DNA of 44,807 bases, from IMG/VR virus record IMGVR_UViG_3300010430_000110, positions 1 to 44,807 of that record, one strand, 5' to 3'. A program made the translations under genes and the position numbers. Within the stretch, counting starts at the first letter, position 1; every line of letters starts with the position of its first letter. Origin of the DNA: a virus. Shown one piece after another: positions 24,201 to 31,996 of the stretch. The notes beneath the pieces are model-generated. The model did not search any database and was not told where the DNA came from. It worked only from the letters and a program-made list of their open reading frames with translations.

Positions 24201-26457
24201 TTACTTCTCCCTCGGGACTGCCGAGAGGTCCGCCCTCGGCTCCGCCGACTCCGACATCCTCTGGTCCGAGGGCCTGAAGGCCGCCCTGACCTGGAAGTTG
24301 AGTTCCGGCGATATTCGGTACACCTGCACCACCCCCTTGAAGGGTGGTCTGGAAATTCGTATGGGCGTCGATGATCTCCTGCAGCGCCACAACCTGAATC
24401 TCGTTCAGGTTGCCGAAGAGATCGGAGTCCTGGAACTCCTGGTAGATCTGCAGCGCCGCTTCGTGGTTCTCCTCCGGCCTGACCGAAGCCTCGATCGGCG
24501 GATTCTCCGTCTGACCCATGAGGACCTTGAAGATCCGCTGTTGGGCAGTGAGCGGAGGACCGGCATACTGCGGCGGCTTGGTGATGAACTTGTCCGGGTT
24601 GCGAACCTGATGCCTCACGAGGAATTCCTTGAGGATCTCGTAGAGGTTGCCGGGCTGGATGATGCCGGTCTGCATGAACGTCTGGTTCAGCGTCGTCTGC
24701 AGCATCAGACTGGCCCGCTGTTGGCGCTCCGCTTCGCTCGAAGCAGCCAGGGCGACGTCGATGATGAAGTCGAAGTCCCCGCGGAGGTCATCCCGGCTGA
24801 CTTCGCCGAAGACTCCCTTACCGTCCTCCCCGGTCACCCGGAAGAACAACTGATCCGACATCCGGCTACGGGTCATAATGAACAGATCGCTCAGGAAGAA
24901 CGACAGTTCGCGGGAGATCCGGTCAAGGTGCGGGTGGAGTTGGATATTCGCCTGGCGGTCGACGAAACTGGCGCCGGTTGCATTGCGCAAAGCACCCGCT
25001 ACACCCCGCCCGGTGAGGTTTCCGAGGTTGATGTCGTTGATCGCCAGTAGTTTCTCGCCGTATCCGGTCAAGGCGAGCTCTTCGTTCTCCCCGAACTGCC
25101 CGAGGTAGGGCACCGAGGCGAACTTGATGTCGTTCACATCGTCGACCGGGATCAAATCCCCCGGGCTGATCTTGAAAGTGTCCGGCTTGAGGGTCGACCC
25201 CGACCGATAGACGCCAAATTGCAGGGAAGAGAGAACCCCGTTGTCCAGTTTGAGATTGTGGACGGCGTCGATGTGGTTGTTGAGGGACCAAAGAAGCTCA
25301 CCGACGCCGATGCCGAAGGCTCTTTCCTTGGACGGCATAAAATCCGCCTTGTAGAAAGGCCGGCGACCACTCGGGCTGATGCGGTGAAGGTATGTCCATC
25401 CGAGAATCTTGCGGATCCCCCGGTGATACCAGACGACAATCTCCTGGGGGAGCTTTTTGACGTCCTCCATGGTGTCCCGGTCCACGTCTTCATCGACGTA
25501 AGCCCGCCCGTACCACTCGAAAACGTCATGAAAGCCCTGTTCCTCGTGATGGGGGAGCGAATCGAGCTCCCGGTTGATCCCTTCGAGCTCCCGCATGGGG
25601 CGCCGGGTCTCTTTGGTGTCGTTCCGGTCGATCTCATGGCGTGACCGACGCCTCTCGATGGCCTCTTCGACCACATCCTTATCGAATTTCTTCTGCTTGG
25701 TGCGAAGTTTCAGGTCTTCGTCCCGGAGTTTGACCCGGTGGGCGATCCAGGGGGCGTTTTGCACCGTGTAGCGGCCTGCAGGCATGTAAAAATCGTCCAG
25801 AAGGACGACTGCAGCGGCCGGGGCACCATGTTGAGTGTGTTTTTTGACGTTTTTGAACTTCGCTTTGACCTCGGAGGTCTCCCCGAACTCCACTCCCTCT
25901 TCGGAAGCGAAGATTTCTGGCGTCGGAGCCTCCTCCACGTCCAAATCGACGTCCAGGTAGGTGTGCTCCCACCGATCCCACATCAATTTCAGGACTCCAG
26001 AGCCTTCGTCGATGATTTCCTGGATCCAGTGGTCGATGACCCCCTGCTTTCCTTCGCCGCGGTTCATCCATTTCGTCGTGACCCAGTTCATAAACCGGGT
26101 GATCAGTTCTTCGCGGTCCTGGAAGCCGATGTTCTGGGCTTCGACGTCGAAGAACCCTTGCTGCGAGAAAACCTGGAAGATCCGGGCGTGCATCGCCTTG
26201 GACATGATCAGGGTGTAAGGGACGTGAAGGTCGGCGGCGTGGTCGAAGTAGCCTTCCTTGTAGTTGTAGCGTAGATCACGAAGAGCCAAGAGCCAATCGC
26301 GCCGCTCTCCGAAGTAATCTTCATGGGAGTTGCGAAAACCTTCGACCTGGTCCTCGATGAGGGTCTCCAGGTAGTCCAGATCAATTTTGTTCAGAGGCAG
26401 GGTCTCGTCCCGGACCTGCTCGCCTTCTTTTTCAGCGATTCGGCTCTCGGCTACCAA
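24184..26457 (-). CDS. Portal protein
   Basis: 757 residues, long and mostly alpha-helical, placed 6 bp after the large terminase. Features typical of podovirus portals include an N-terminal helical region, FMNWVTTKWMNRGEGKQGVI, GVLKLMWDRWEH, the stem-like VGELLWSLNNHIDAVHNLKL, a polar LTGYGEKLLAIND segment, and a Gln/Gly-rich C-terminus (IAGTQLPGQGGLQALG). It forms the dodecameric DNA port and terminase docking ring. Confidence 0.88.
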   Translation of the reverse strand: MVAESRIAEKEGEQVRDETLPLNKIDLDYLETLIEDQVEGFRNSHEDYFGERRDWLLALRDLRYNYKEGYFDHAADLHVPYTLIMSKAMHARIFQVFSQQGFFDVEAQNIGFQDREELITRFMNWVTTKWMNRGEGKQGVIDHWIQEIIDEGSGVLKLMWDRWEHTYLDVDLDVEEAPTPEIFASEEGVEFGETSEVKAKFKNVKKHTQHGAPAAAVVLLDDFYMPAGRYTVQNAPWIAHRVKLRDEDLKLRTKQKKFDKDVVEEAIERRRSRHEIDRNDTKETRRPMRELEGINRELDSLPHHEEQGFHDVFEWYGRAYVDEDVDRDTMEDVKKLPQEIVVWYHRGIRKILGWTYLHRISPSGRRPFYKADFMPSKERAFGIGVGELLWSLNNHIDAVHNLKLDNGVLSSLQFGVYRSGSTLKPDTFKISPGDLIPVDDVNDIKFASVPYLGQFGENEELALTGYGEKLLAINDINLGNLTGRGVAGALRNATGASFVDRQANIQLHPHLDRISRELSFFLSDLFIMTRSRMSDQLFFRVTGEDGKGVFGEVSRDDLRGDFDFIIDVALAASSEAERQQRASLMLQTTLNQTFMQTGIIQPGNLYEILKEFLVRHQVRNPDKFITKPPQYAGPPLTAQQRIFKVLMGQTENPPIEASVRPEENHEAALQIYQEFQDSDLFGNLNEIQVVALQEIIDAHTNFQTTLQGGGAGVPNIAGTQLPGQGGLQALGPEDVGVGGAEGGPLGSPEGEVNGPVF

Positions 26458-26463
26458 CTGAGA

Positions 26464-27966
26464 TCACCTCCGGACATAGCTATGGACTCTGGGTCGGGCT
26501 TCCGGGTCATGTTTGCCCTTTTTGGAATCGAGGACAAGGGCCAACTGCATGATAGAGTCCAGAATATCATCATTTTCCTTCTCGGGAACGTCCCTGAGCT
26601 TGTTTCGGTCGGCGCCTTTGCGGCTGGCCCAGACATAATGCTCGATTTCGTAAATGAACTTGCGGTTTTCCGAGTTGTCGAAGGCCATAAAGCCCGGCTT
26701 TGGCCCGAATTTGGACTCATTGACCTTGAGCCAGGTCTTGAAGATGTCGATTTTCTCCGCGACGTTCTTCGGCGCCGCCCGGAACCGGGGAACGGCCGGG
26801 CACACGAGGCTATTGAGCTCCTCGGTGATGGTCGTCGACCGCTTGATCATGCTTTCCACATTGGCGTAGTTGTCGATCCAACACGAAAGGATCCTCGGGC
26901 GTCCCGGACCGTCCAGTTCGATCTCGTCTTTGGCTCGGAGGATCTCTTCGGCCACATCCTCGACCACTCCTTCGACCAAATACGAACTGAGCAGGAACTT
27001 GTAGCCTCCCGACGACAGCCCGACGAACGAGAGACCCCACGGTTTTCGCGGGTGAGGGTCGAGGCTGATCATAATCGGCCAACGGGCCGGCCAGTCGAAA
27101 GGATTGACCAGGTGGGTTTTCCGATTCCAGTGCTTGAAGATCAGTCCCCGCATGTGGAGGAACCGGCCCTTCTCTCTTGCCTCCCGCTCGTCCGGGTCGA
27201 GAGCTTCCAGGAACTCAGAAATCCTGCGGGCACCTTCGGCTGCGTCGCCTTCTCCGAGGTTGACGACGTTCTCGTGGATCTCGGCGAACGTCGACCAGTA
27301 CATGCCTTTGTTCTGCTCGGCCGCTGCCTTCTGGTAGAGGTCGTACATCCAAGGCTCGGTGATCGGCGTGCCGGTGAAGAACGCGATACCGCGTCGGTCA
27401 GTCAGGCCACGCCAAAGAGCCTTGAAAATTGCCTCGGGCGGCGGCTCGTCAAACCAGACGACGTCGTAGTCAGAACCTTCGAAGACCTTTATGTCCTGAT
27501 CATGCGACTTGATGTCCAGAACCGAACCGTTCTTGCAGTACATCTTCGCTTCGATGCCGGCCTGATTCCGCTCCGTCCGCACGATCATCCCGGGCGGGAA
27601 CCACTCTTTGATCTTCGGTAGGATGATGTCGCGGGCGTGGGTCGAGAAATCCTGGCAGACGATGCAGGCTTTGATCGGTGTGCGGAACGGACGGTGCGGG
27701 TGGCTTCCTTCCAAAAGCCAGCGCATTTCATTCACCCCGGCAGTGGTCTTCCCGGAGCGGTTACCCCCGAAAAAGATCCGAACCCTATTCGGTGCCTTGT
27801 GAAAGTCGATCTGTTTTTGGTGGGCGTTTTCGAGGTAGATGTCTCCTTTGGCATAGGAGATCACCTCCTCATGATCCTGCATCTTCCGAGCAATCTTTCG
27901 AAGCTCGTCATCGGACAGCTTCTCCAAATCCTCTCGGGTCAATGCAATGTCGGGGGTGGCGGTCAA
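26464..27966 (-). CDS. Terminase large subunit
   Basis: 500 residues. The ATPase has Walker A FFGGNRSGKTT (K73) and Walker B VVWFDEPP (D173, E174), followed by a FFTGTP motif. The C-terminal nuclease has MISLDPHPRKPWG, CWIDNYANVE and the DDILDSIMQLAL end with the acidic metal ligand. Length and order match phage TerL. It cuts and pumps DNA through the portal encoded next. The upstream gene overlaps it by 4 bp. Confidence 0.93.
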   Translation of the reverse strand: MTATPDIALTREDLEKLSDDELRKIARKMQDHEEVISYAKGDIYLENAHQKQIDFHKAPNRVRIFFGGNRSGKTTAGVNEMRWLLEGSHPHRPFRTPIKACIVCQDFSTHARDIILPKIKEWFPPGMIVRTERNQAGIEAKMYCKNGSVLDIKSHDQDIKVFEGSDYDVVWFDEPPPEAIFKALWRGLTDRRGIAFFTGTPITEPWMYDLYQKAAAEQNKGMYWSTFAEIHENVVNLGEGDAAEGARRISEFLEALDPDEREAREKGRFLHMRGLIFKHWNRKTHLVNPFDWPARWPIMISLDPHPRKPWGLSFVGLSSGGYKFLLSSYLVEGVVEDVAEEILRAKDEIELDGPGRPRILSCWIDNYANVESMIKRSTTITEELNSLVCPAVPRFRAAPKNVAEKIDIFKTWLKVNESKFGPKPGFMAFDNSENRKFIYEIEHYVWASRKGADRNKLRDVPEKENDDILDSIMQLALVLDSKKGKHDPEARPRVHSYVRR

Positions 27967-28208
27967 ATCTCCCCGGCCTTTCTTTTACGTTCAAACTCTT
28001 CACACTCTTCTTTGGAGTACACCCGCACCACAATGTTCTTGCAGCGATGCGGGTGATTCGTAGCGACGTCGTGAGGACCAATACGCTTGCCGCCGTCGTA
28101 GGCAAGGAAGCGAATCTGCACTCCGCACCTCAGGCAAATCGTCTTGGCATTGTCACGGGGTCTGTACCTGCCCACAGCGGAACCTCCGTGCGTATCGGAA
28201 AACTTCAT
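27963..28208 (-). CDS. Small zinc-binding protein
   Basis: 81 residues with CLRCG at about residue 25 and HPHRC about 27 residues later, a likely single zinc site, and a basic/acidic helical tail (EECEEFERKRKAGE). It overlaps the lysozyme-like gene upstream by 56 bases and terminase by 4. A packaging or HNH-associated role is possible from position, but no HNH residues are visible. Confidence 0.6.
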   Translation of the reverse strand: MKFSDTHGGSAVGRYRPRDNAKTICLRCGVQIRFLAYDGGKRIGPHDVATNHPHRCKNIVVRVYSKEECEEFERKRKAGEI

Positions 28209-28674
28209 CGACGTATTTTTGGTTCTTGTACTGCTTCGGCTTCAGGAGCTTACGCTTCACATGGCCCCAGTTGTAGGCCGAGACAGCGTCGTTCCAGTTT
28301 TGGTACCGATTGAACAGCGTGGAGAGATGGTAGCAGCCCCAGGAGAAGCCGATTTGTGGTTCGAGTAGATCCATCGGATGGTTCTTGAACCCGTGGCCCC
28401 GGGCTGTGGCCAGCATTATCTGCATCAGTCCGTAAGAGAACCTCTGCAGTGCAGTCTCAGTGTCTTCGGTCCAGCCAAACTTGCGGGCGAAGACCTTGAC
28501 GCCGTAGAGCCACTTGTACTTTTTCTCGAACCGGAGGATTTTCGCCCTGCCAGAGGACTCTACAGCGACAACTCCAAGGGCGATGTCGAAAGGGACGCCG
28601 TGATACCGGCTCAGGTCTTTCACCTCAGCCTCGGACAGCCCACACTTTTCTGCAAAGTCACCCACGAAAGTCAT
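28153..28674 (-). CDS. SLT-type lytic transglycosylase / endolysin
   Basis: 173 residues. Catalytic Glu39 sits in VAVESSGRA. The substrate motifs YGLMQIMLATARGHGF and DAVSAYNWG are canonical for soluble lytic transglycosylase (goose-lysozyme-like) domains. There is no signal peptide or membrane anchor, so holin-dependent release, or incorporation into the virion, is expected. It lies between a lipoprotein gene and terminase, in the packaging end of the late operon. Confidence 0.9.
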   Translation of the reverse strand: MTFVGDFAEKCGLSEAEVKDLSRYHGVPFDIALGVVAVESSGRAKILRFEKKYKWLYGVKVFARKFGWTEDTETALQRFSYGLMQIMLATARGHGFKNHPMDLLEPQIGFSWGCYHLSTLFNRYQNWNDAVSAYNWGHVKRKLLKPKQYKNQKYVDEVFRYARRFRCGQVQTP

Positions 28675-29063
28675 GGAGAGGTCGTAACCGATACGTCGAT
28701 CAGATTCAAGCCGTTAAAAGTCTCAGGTAGGATGAGGGGATCGTCTTCGGCACTGCCTTCGACGTTCAAAAGGGTGACATTCCTGCGGGAGCGAATGACA
28801 ATTCCCTCCGATGCACCCCTGAATCCGTAGTTCTTCACAATGACATCGGTGGCCTGGATGACCATGACAGGCTTGTCGCCACCCTTCCACAGATGAGTCG
28901 TCTTCCCGTAGTCGTACACCCCAGGCTTGACGATCCTAATCGTCTTTCTTTGAGTCTTGAGTCTGTCCTTGAACTTCCACCGTACCTCCACTGGAGTCGG
29001 CGCCGTCTGACACGCTGTCAGGAGTAACATCAATGACAGGAGACTGACCAACCACTTCATCAT
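28671..29063 (-). CDS. Phage-encoded lipoprotein with beta-helix-like repeats
   Basis: 130 residues. The N-terminus MKWLVSLLSLMLLLTACQ has a lipobox (LTAC, Cys18), so the mature protein is probably anchored in the envelope. The body shows alternating strand motifs (VMVIQATDVIVKNYGF, then EGIVIRSRRNVTLLNVEG) that resemble one to three turns of a right-handed beta-helix. It overlaps the upstream terminase-small-like gene by 128 bases in another frame. It may act in superinfection exclusion or as an outer-membrane spanin-like part; neither is shown. Confidence 0.65.
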   Translation of the reverse strand: MMKWLVSLLSLMLLLTACQTAPTPVEVRWKFKDRLKTQRKTIRIVKPGVYDYGKTTHLWKGGDKPVMVIQATDVIVKNYGFRGASEGIVIRSRRNVTLLNVEGSAEDDPLILPETFNGLNLIDVSVTTSP

Positions 29064-29484
29064 CTTTCCCCCTAAGGCCCAGCTTCCCTGCAGAAGTCAT
29101 GATCATGTTGATCAACTCCAGCCTGGAAGTCTCATGGTCCACTTCGATTTTGCCGCCAACCGACACCTTGTGAGTCTTACCGTACCCTGACCGATCCAAA
29201 ATATCCTGGATCGCAGTCATCTTTACTTTCTCACTGCCATTGTGAAGCAGGTGGGCGAGCTCGATCACAGCATTATTCGACAATGCCTTGAGGAATCCAG
29301 GTACTGAAACGGTGCCCGCGTTCATTCCTTCGATGAGGGCCTGGTACTGCTTCATGGTGTCGGCTTTGTCGATCATATTGATCAACCAGGATTCCTGCTT
29401 CCTGGCGCCTTCGGCTGGATCGGTCTCCTGTACCCGCTGATCCAGTCCAGTAGTCAGGGGCGATCTTTGGTGCGTACTGGACAC
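28936..29484 (-). CDS. Terminase small subunit-like protein
   Basis: 182 residues. The central NNAVIELAHLLHNGSEKVKM followed by TAIQDILDRSGYGKTHKV resembles phage TerS-type proteins, in which a helical bundle ends with QDILDRAGYGK. The N-terminus is basic/polar. The last 40 residues are Asp/Ser-rich, and this is the part overprinted by the lipoprotein gene. It lies three genes upstream of TerL. Ring-forming TerS function is inferred. Confidence 0.55.
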   Translation of the reverse strand: MSSTHQRSPLTTGLDQRVQETDPAEGARKQESWLINMIDKADTMKQYQALIEGMNAGTVSVPGFLKALSNNAVIELAHLLHNGSEKVKMTAIQDILDRSGYGKTHKVSVGGKIEVDHETSRLELINMIMTSAGKLGLRGKDDEVVGQSPVIDVTPDSVSDGADSSGGTVEVQGQTQDSKKDD

Positions 29485-29678
29485 GAGTACCTTTCTACGA
29501 GCCGAGATAGCTCAAGTTCGAGACGATTCAACAATTCCAACTCAGATCCTTCGTACCCGCCGGAAGAAATCCTCAGTCTCAGGTTCTGGTTCAGGAATAT
29601 GTCAACTACGTCACGGTAGTCAATCCGGCTGTACCCTGCAGCGGGCGGGAGCTTTATCTTTTTGGGGGCCACATCCAT
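29454..29678 (-). CDS. Hypothetical protein
   Basis: 74 residues, with a coiled-coil-like segment (ELELLNRLELELSRLVERYS) and a GGAGGT ribosome site just before the ATG. It overlaps the TerS-like gene by 31 bases. It is the first coding region downstream of a strong hairpin at 29690-29735. No family was recognised. Confidence 0.55.
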   Translation of the reverse strand: MDVAPKKIKLPPAAGYSRIDYRDVVDIFLNQNLRLRISSGGYEGSELELLNRLELELSRLVERYSCPVRTKDRP

Positions 29679-29689
29679 ACCTCCACCAT

Positions 29690-29735
29690 ACCAAAAGACA
29701 AAGCCCTCCTCGACACGGCGGTATCGAAGAGGGCT
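29690..29735 (-). terminator. Rho-independent terminator within the late leader
   Basis: A 15-bp stem (29702-29716 with 29721-29735) closes a 4-base loop. Two positions are mismatched on the + strand but form G-U pairs in the - strand RNA, so the stem is perfect only in that direction. A T-rich tract (TTGTCTTTT) follows. It lies between the lysine-rich small genes and the packaging genes, so it would limit or regulate read-through into the late operon. Confidence 0.8.
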
Positions 29736-29795
29736 CTGGAGGTCAAGACCGGATCTCAGGGATGGAACCCGGGACTCCTACCTTGGATCGGCGGT

Positions 29796-30026
29796 TCATT
29801 TCGAACCTTTAGGCTTCTTCTTGGCTTTTTTCTTGGCGGCTTTCTTCCTGAGGGCAGCCTTCAACTCCGCCTCAGTCACTGTGGACTTTGGTTGGAGGTC
29901 CTTTGCCGCCTTGAAGGCCTTGAGGGCTTTGCTTCCTACTGGCCCACCCATAGCACCACCGATGGCAGCCCCTGCAGCGGCACCCTTCTTTTTCTTTGAT
30001 GCCTTCTTTTTCTTCGATGCCATCAC
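29796..30026 (-). CDS. Lysine/alanine-rich basic protein with glycine-zipper centre
   Basis: 76 residues. Both ends are almost pure Lys/Ala (MASKKKKASKKKKG and KKAAKKKAKKKPKGSK). The middle is a glycine-zipper-like GAAAGAAIGGAMGGPVG. The composition resembles histone H1 tails or basic internal head proteins that bind DNA, but the zipper could insert into a membrane. The start overlaps the stop of the next upstream gene (ATGA). Function unknown. Confidence 0.6.
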   Translation of the reverse strand: MMASKKKKASKKKKGAAAGAAIGGAMGGPVGSKALKAFKAAKDLQPKSTVTEAELKAALRKKAAKKKAKKKPKGSK

Positions 30027-30127
30027 TGTCCTCCACTGGATTGTTGCGGTTTCCGCTTTTTACGTTTCTTTTTCTTCTTAGCAGAGTTGACCACCTTGGG
30101 AAATTGTCCAGTCCTCATCACTGCCAT
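30023..30127 (-). CDS. Tiny lysine-rich protein
   Basis: 34 residues, MAVMRTGQFPKVVNSAKKKK followed by more Lys/Arg. The ATG overlaps the TAA of the upstream gene (TAATG) and the stop overlaps the next start (ATGA). The AAGGTGG ahead of the ATG can serve as ribosome site. This double coupling is the main evidence for the gene. The longer frame from 30334 runs over the upstream gene and is less likely. Confidence 0.55.
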   Translation of the reverse strand: MAVMRTGQFPKVVNSAKKKKKRKKRKPQQSSGGQ

Positions 30128-30318
30128 TACGTTCCACCTTTCCTTCCGGCCCTTCGCGCCTTGATACTGGGGGTCAAAGCCCCTGCAGTAGACCTGGCGG
30201 TCTTCTTTTTCTTCTTCTCTTCCTTTTCCTGCTCTTCGTCCGTCCGGGTGTGTCCCCGAAAGGCTTTGAAGATGCTCGCCGTGGCTCGCCTTCGTGCCGC
30301 CTTGTTTTTTACCGGCAT
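30127..30318 (-). CDS. Small basic protein
   Basis: 63 residues, with Lys/Arg-rich ends (MPVKNKAARRRA, IKARRAGRKGGT) and a central Glu/Lys block (EEQEKEEKKKKK). It starts after AGAGAGGTAG and opens the leftward late block. No promoter could be pinned down upstream. It is the first of three overlapping or abutting tiny basic genes. Confidence 0.55.
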   Translation of the reverse strand: MPVKNKAARRRATASIFKAFRGHTRTDEEQEKEEKKKKKTARSTAGALTPSIKARRAGRKGGT

Positions 30319-31251
30319 CGTCTACCTCTCTCATCTTCGGGAATACTGCAGCGACGGGTCATTCCATCGCTGCAGCCTTCAGCATGGTCGCTCTAACGGT
30401 TGATCGGAAGAGGATTCCCTCCAGTTTACCTCGAAGCAGCTTGGGAAATTGTGTCGGGGTGGAATCTGGTTATGGGAAGTTGAGGGGTTTTGGAGGTGGG
30501 GAGGTAAGGTTATGGTAAGTATTGAAATCTGAAAAAATTTGGGGCTACTGAGGGTAGGGGTAAGGTTATGGTAAGTTTTAAAGTTTCAAAAAATTTGGGG
30601 CTACTGGGACTCCTCCAGTTTCAATTGGGGTGGGGTGGGTTGGGTCCCGGCACCCCCTCCAATACCTCAATCATCTCAGCACCTTAGCTATCATGCTGCA
30701 ATCATTCAGCCTGCTACTTTACGCCGTACAGATTACGGAATCTTTACGGATGATGGCACGGATATTGGCCAGCATCGGGGTCGAACCTGGTAGGTGGGTG
30801 GATGGAATAGGGGTTAACCCCTTGGGGGTATTGGGTTTGTCCGGATATTGCCATAAGTGGACAGGGCTGAGGTAGGGATCGGGGGCGACTCGAACCCTCT
30901 GGTCGGACTTCGGGGCGAATATCTTGAGGCTGAGATTCTTCCAGCAGAGCCATAGATCCGGGCGCTGAGCGCCTTAACCCTCAAGCCCCATAGTCCAGGA
31001 CTCCCGCGGAAGTCCAGCGCTGCAGCGGTGGCGACGCGTATCGAGCGGGACTCATAAGGAGATGGACTGCGCCAATCTGGCACTTCATCCGGACAAATAG
31101 TGTCCGCTTGAGTCTGGAAGCCTGGACTCCCGGATTCCCCCAACCTAAAACCGACCAGAAATCAGTCAGTTGTCTAAAGTTTTTCGAGCTCGGAAGTAAT
31201 TGCCAGCCGATTCCACTAGTGATTGCAGTCGATTACAAATTGGTCTCAGCC
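30319..31251. other. Gene-free structured control region
   Basis: This 933-bp stretch separates the leftward late block from the rightward acidic-gene block. I find no credible gene. It holds two 47-bp near-identical units (30504-30550 and 30560-30606), a copy of the iteron-like sequence (30737-30754), and a tRNA-like fold on the - strand (about 30875-30995). It also contains several hairpins, for example CGGACA/TGTCCG around 31090-31106. Open frames over it cross these elements and lack ribosome sites. Confidence 0.6.
30504..30606. repeat. Tandem 47-bp motif pair, 56-bp period
   Basis: Units at 30504-30550 and 30560-30606 share GTAAGGTTATGGTAAGT at the left and AAAAAATTTGGGGCTACTG at the right, with variation between. 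A third degenerate left end lies at 30468-30480. The core GGTTATGGTAAGT recurs once more at 36223-36235, directly upstream of a promoter for the XRE regulator. It may be an operator or a phage-specific promoter motif. Confidence 0.75.
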
Positions 31252-31281
31252 TTGAATATCGTAGTACGATAAGTCTATTAT
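31252..31281 (+). promoter_or_regulatory. Sigma70-type promoter with palindromic operator
   Basis: TTGAAT (31252-31257) and TATTAT (31276-31281) are 18 bp apart. The spacer holds ATCGTAGTACGAT (31258-31270), a perfect palindrome around one central base. A repressor bound there would block RNA polymerase directly. The first start codon (31301) lies 20 bp after the -10. Confidence 0.75.
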
Positions 31282-31300
31282 CACCACGGGGAGAACCACC

Positions 31301-31501
31301 ATGTCATTGACCGCTCAAGCCAACACCAAAGCCCGCAAGTACTTCGACCTGATCGCCGTCTACCTCGGCGACAACAGTGCCACTTCAATGTGTATCGCCG
31401 ACGCCTGCTTTAACGCTGGAATCCAGACACCCTCAGACAAGGGCTGCAGCGCCCTGGCAAATCTTTGGAACTGGACTTTCCGCGACGAATACAACCTTTG
31501 A
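31301..31501 (+). CDS. Hypothetical protein, first gene of the acidic cluster
   Basis: 66 residues, helical, with GGGGAGAA as ribosome site. It carries two cysteine pairs (MCIADACF and a later single Cys) and ends WNWTFRDEYNL. It is directly behind the promoter and operator at 31252-31281 and is followed by a terminator hairpin. It could be a highly expressed early product. No family was recognised. Confidence 0.6.
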   Translation: MSLTAQANTKARKYFDLIAVYLGDNSATSMCIADACFNAGIQTPSDKGCSALANLWNWTFRDEYNL

Positions 31502-31508
31502 TCCACCT

Positions 31509-31562
31509 CAGGACTCCCGGATCGGCCGGGAGTCTTCCACTCTTTTTTCAAGGAACCGAGCC
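31509..31562 (+). terminator. Terminator fused to ribosome site, copy A
   Basis: A 9-bp stem (GACTCCCGG/CCGGGAGTC) with a 5-base loop is followed by CTCTTTTTTC, a standard terminator. AAGGAACCGAGCC and the ATG of the next gene (31564) follow within 15 bp. The same 54 bases recur at 31997-32050. Read-through or processing must occur for the downstream gene to be expressed from the same promoter. Confidence 0.8.
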
Positions 31563-31563
31563 C

Positions 31564-31989
31564 ATGAAATATTTTACTTTGACCGACTCCGACAACGGTA
31601 CCGTCTACAAGTTTCAGTCCGACGACGGTGAACAATGCGTCCTGGAAAACGTCGCCACTGGTGAGTGTGGACATTTCTTCATTGATGCACTGCAGCCTGC
31701 AGACGAATACGCAGCCACAGTCTACAAGTTCTACCCACAACTGAACCGTGAGCAATTAGCTGTGATGGACTCAGTCGTGACGGCTGCATCGGCCAACGGA
31801 TACGACTTCGGATTGACCGACGAAGTCCACGTCGCCGGGATGAATCGGAATCAAATTGGCGGACACCTGGCTGCACTACAGGCGGCAGGGATCATCGACC
31901 TGCACGAAGAAACCGTCAATGACGACGAAGAAATAGTGCAGATAGAACTGCACCAGGACTTTCAAGAAGCACTGCACGAACTTGACTGA
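31564..31989 (+). CDS. Acidic hypothetical protein
   Basis: 142 residues with about 27 Asp/Glu against 5 Lys/Arg, so strongly acidic. The start at 31564 follows the AAGGA of cassette A; an earlier in-frame ATG at 31465 lies inside the preceding gene. The region MNRNQIGGHLAALQAAGIID looks like a winged-helix-type recognition segment (cf. LSGHLAALEEKGLI). The protein could therefore be a regulator with an acidic surface, or a DNA mimic. Not recognised. Confidence 0.55.
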   Translation: MKYFTLTDSDNGTVYKFQSDDGEQCVLENVATGECGHFFIDALQPADEYAATVYKFYPQLNREQLAVMDSVVTAASANGYDFGLTDEVHVAGMNRNQIGGHLAALQAAGIIDLHEETVNDDEEIVQIELHQDFQEALHELD

Positions 31990-31996
31990 ACCACTA

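Noticed and set aside
24100-25050. 316-codon + strand frame antisense to the portal gene
   Set aside because: The portal frame has clear family features; the antisense protein has low-complexity, shadow-like composition.
30023-30334. 103-codon frame starting MREVDDAG
   Set aside because: Most of it overlaps the better-supported gene 30127-30318; only its last 34 codons have a coupled start.
30810-30840. AACCCCTTGGGG, similar to the start of the T7 late terminator
   Set aside because: Only the first few bases agree, the hairpin loop is too small, and no T run follows.
30630-30875. Open frame of 81 codons in the control region
   Set aside because: No ribosome site, unusual composition, and it crosses repeat and hairpin elements.
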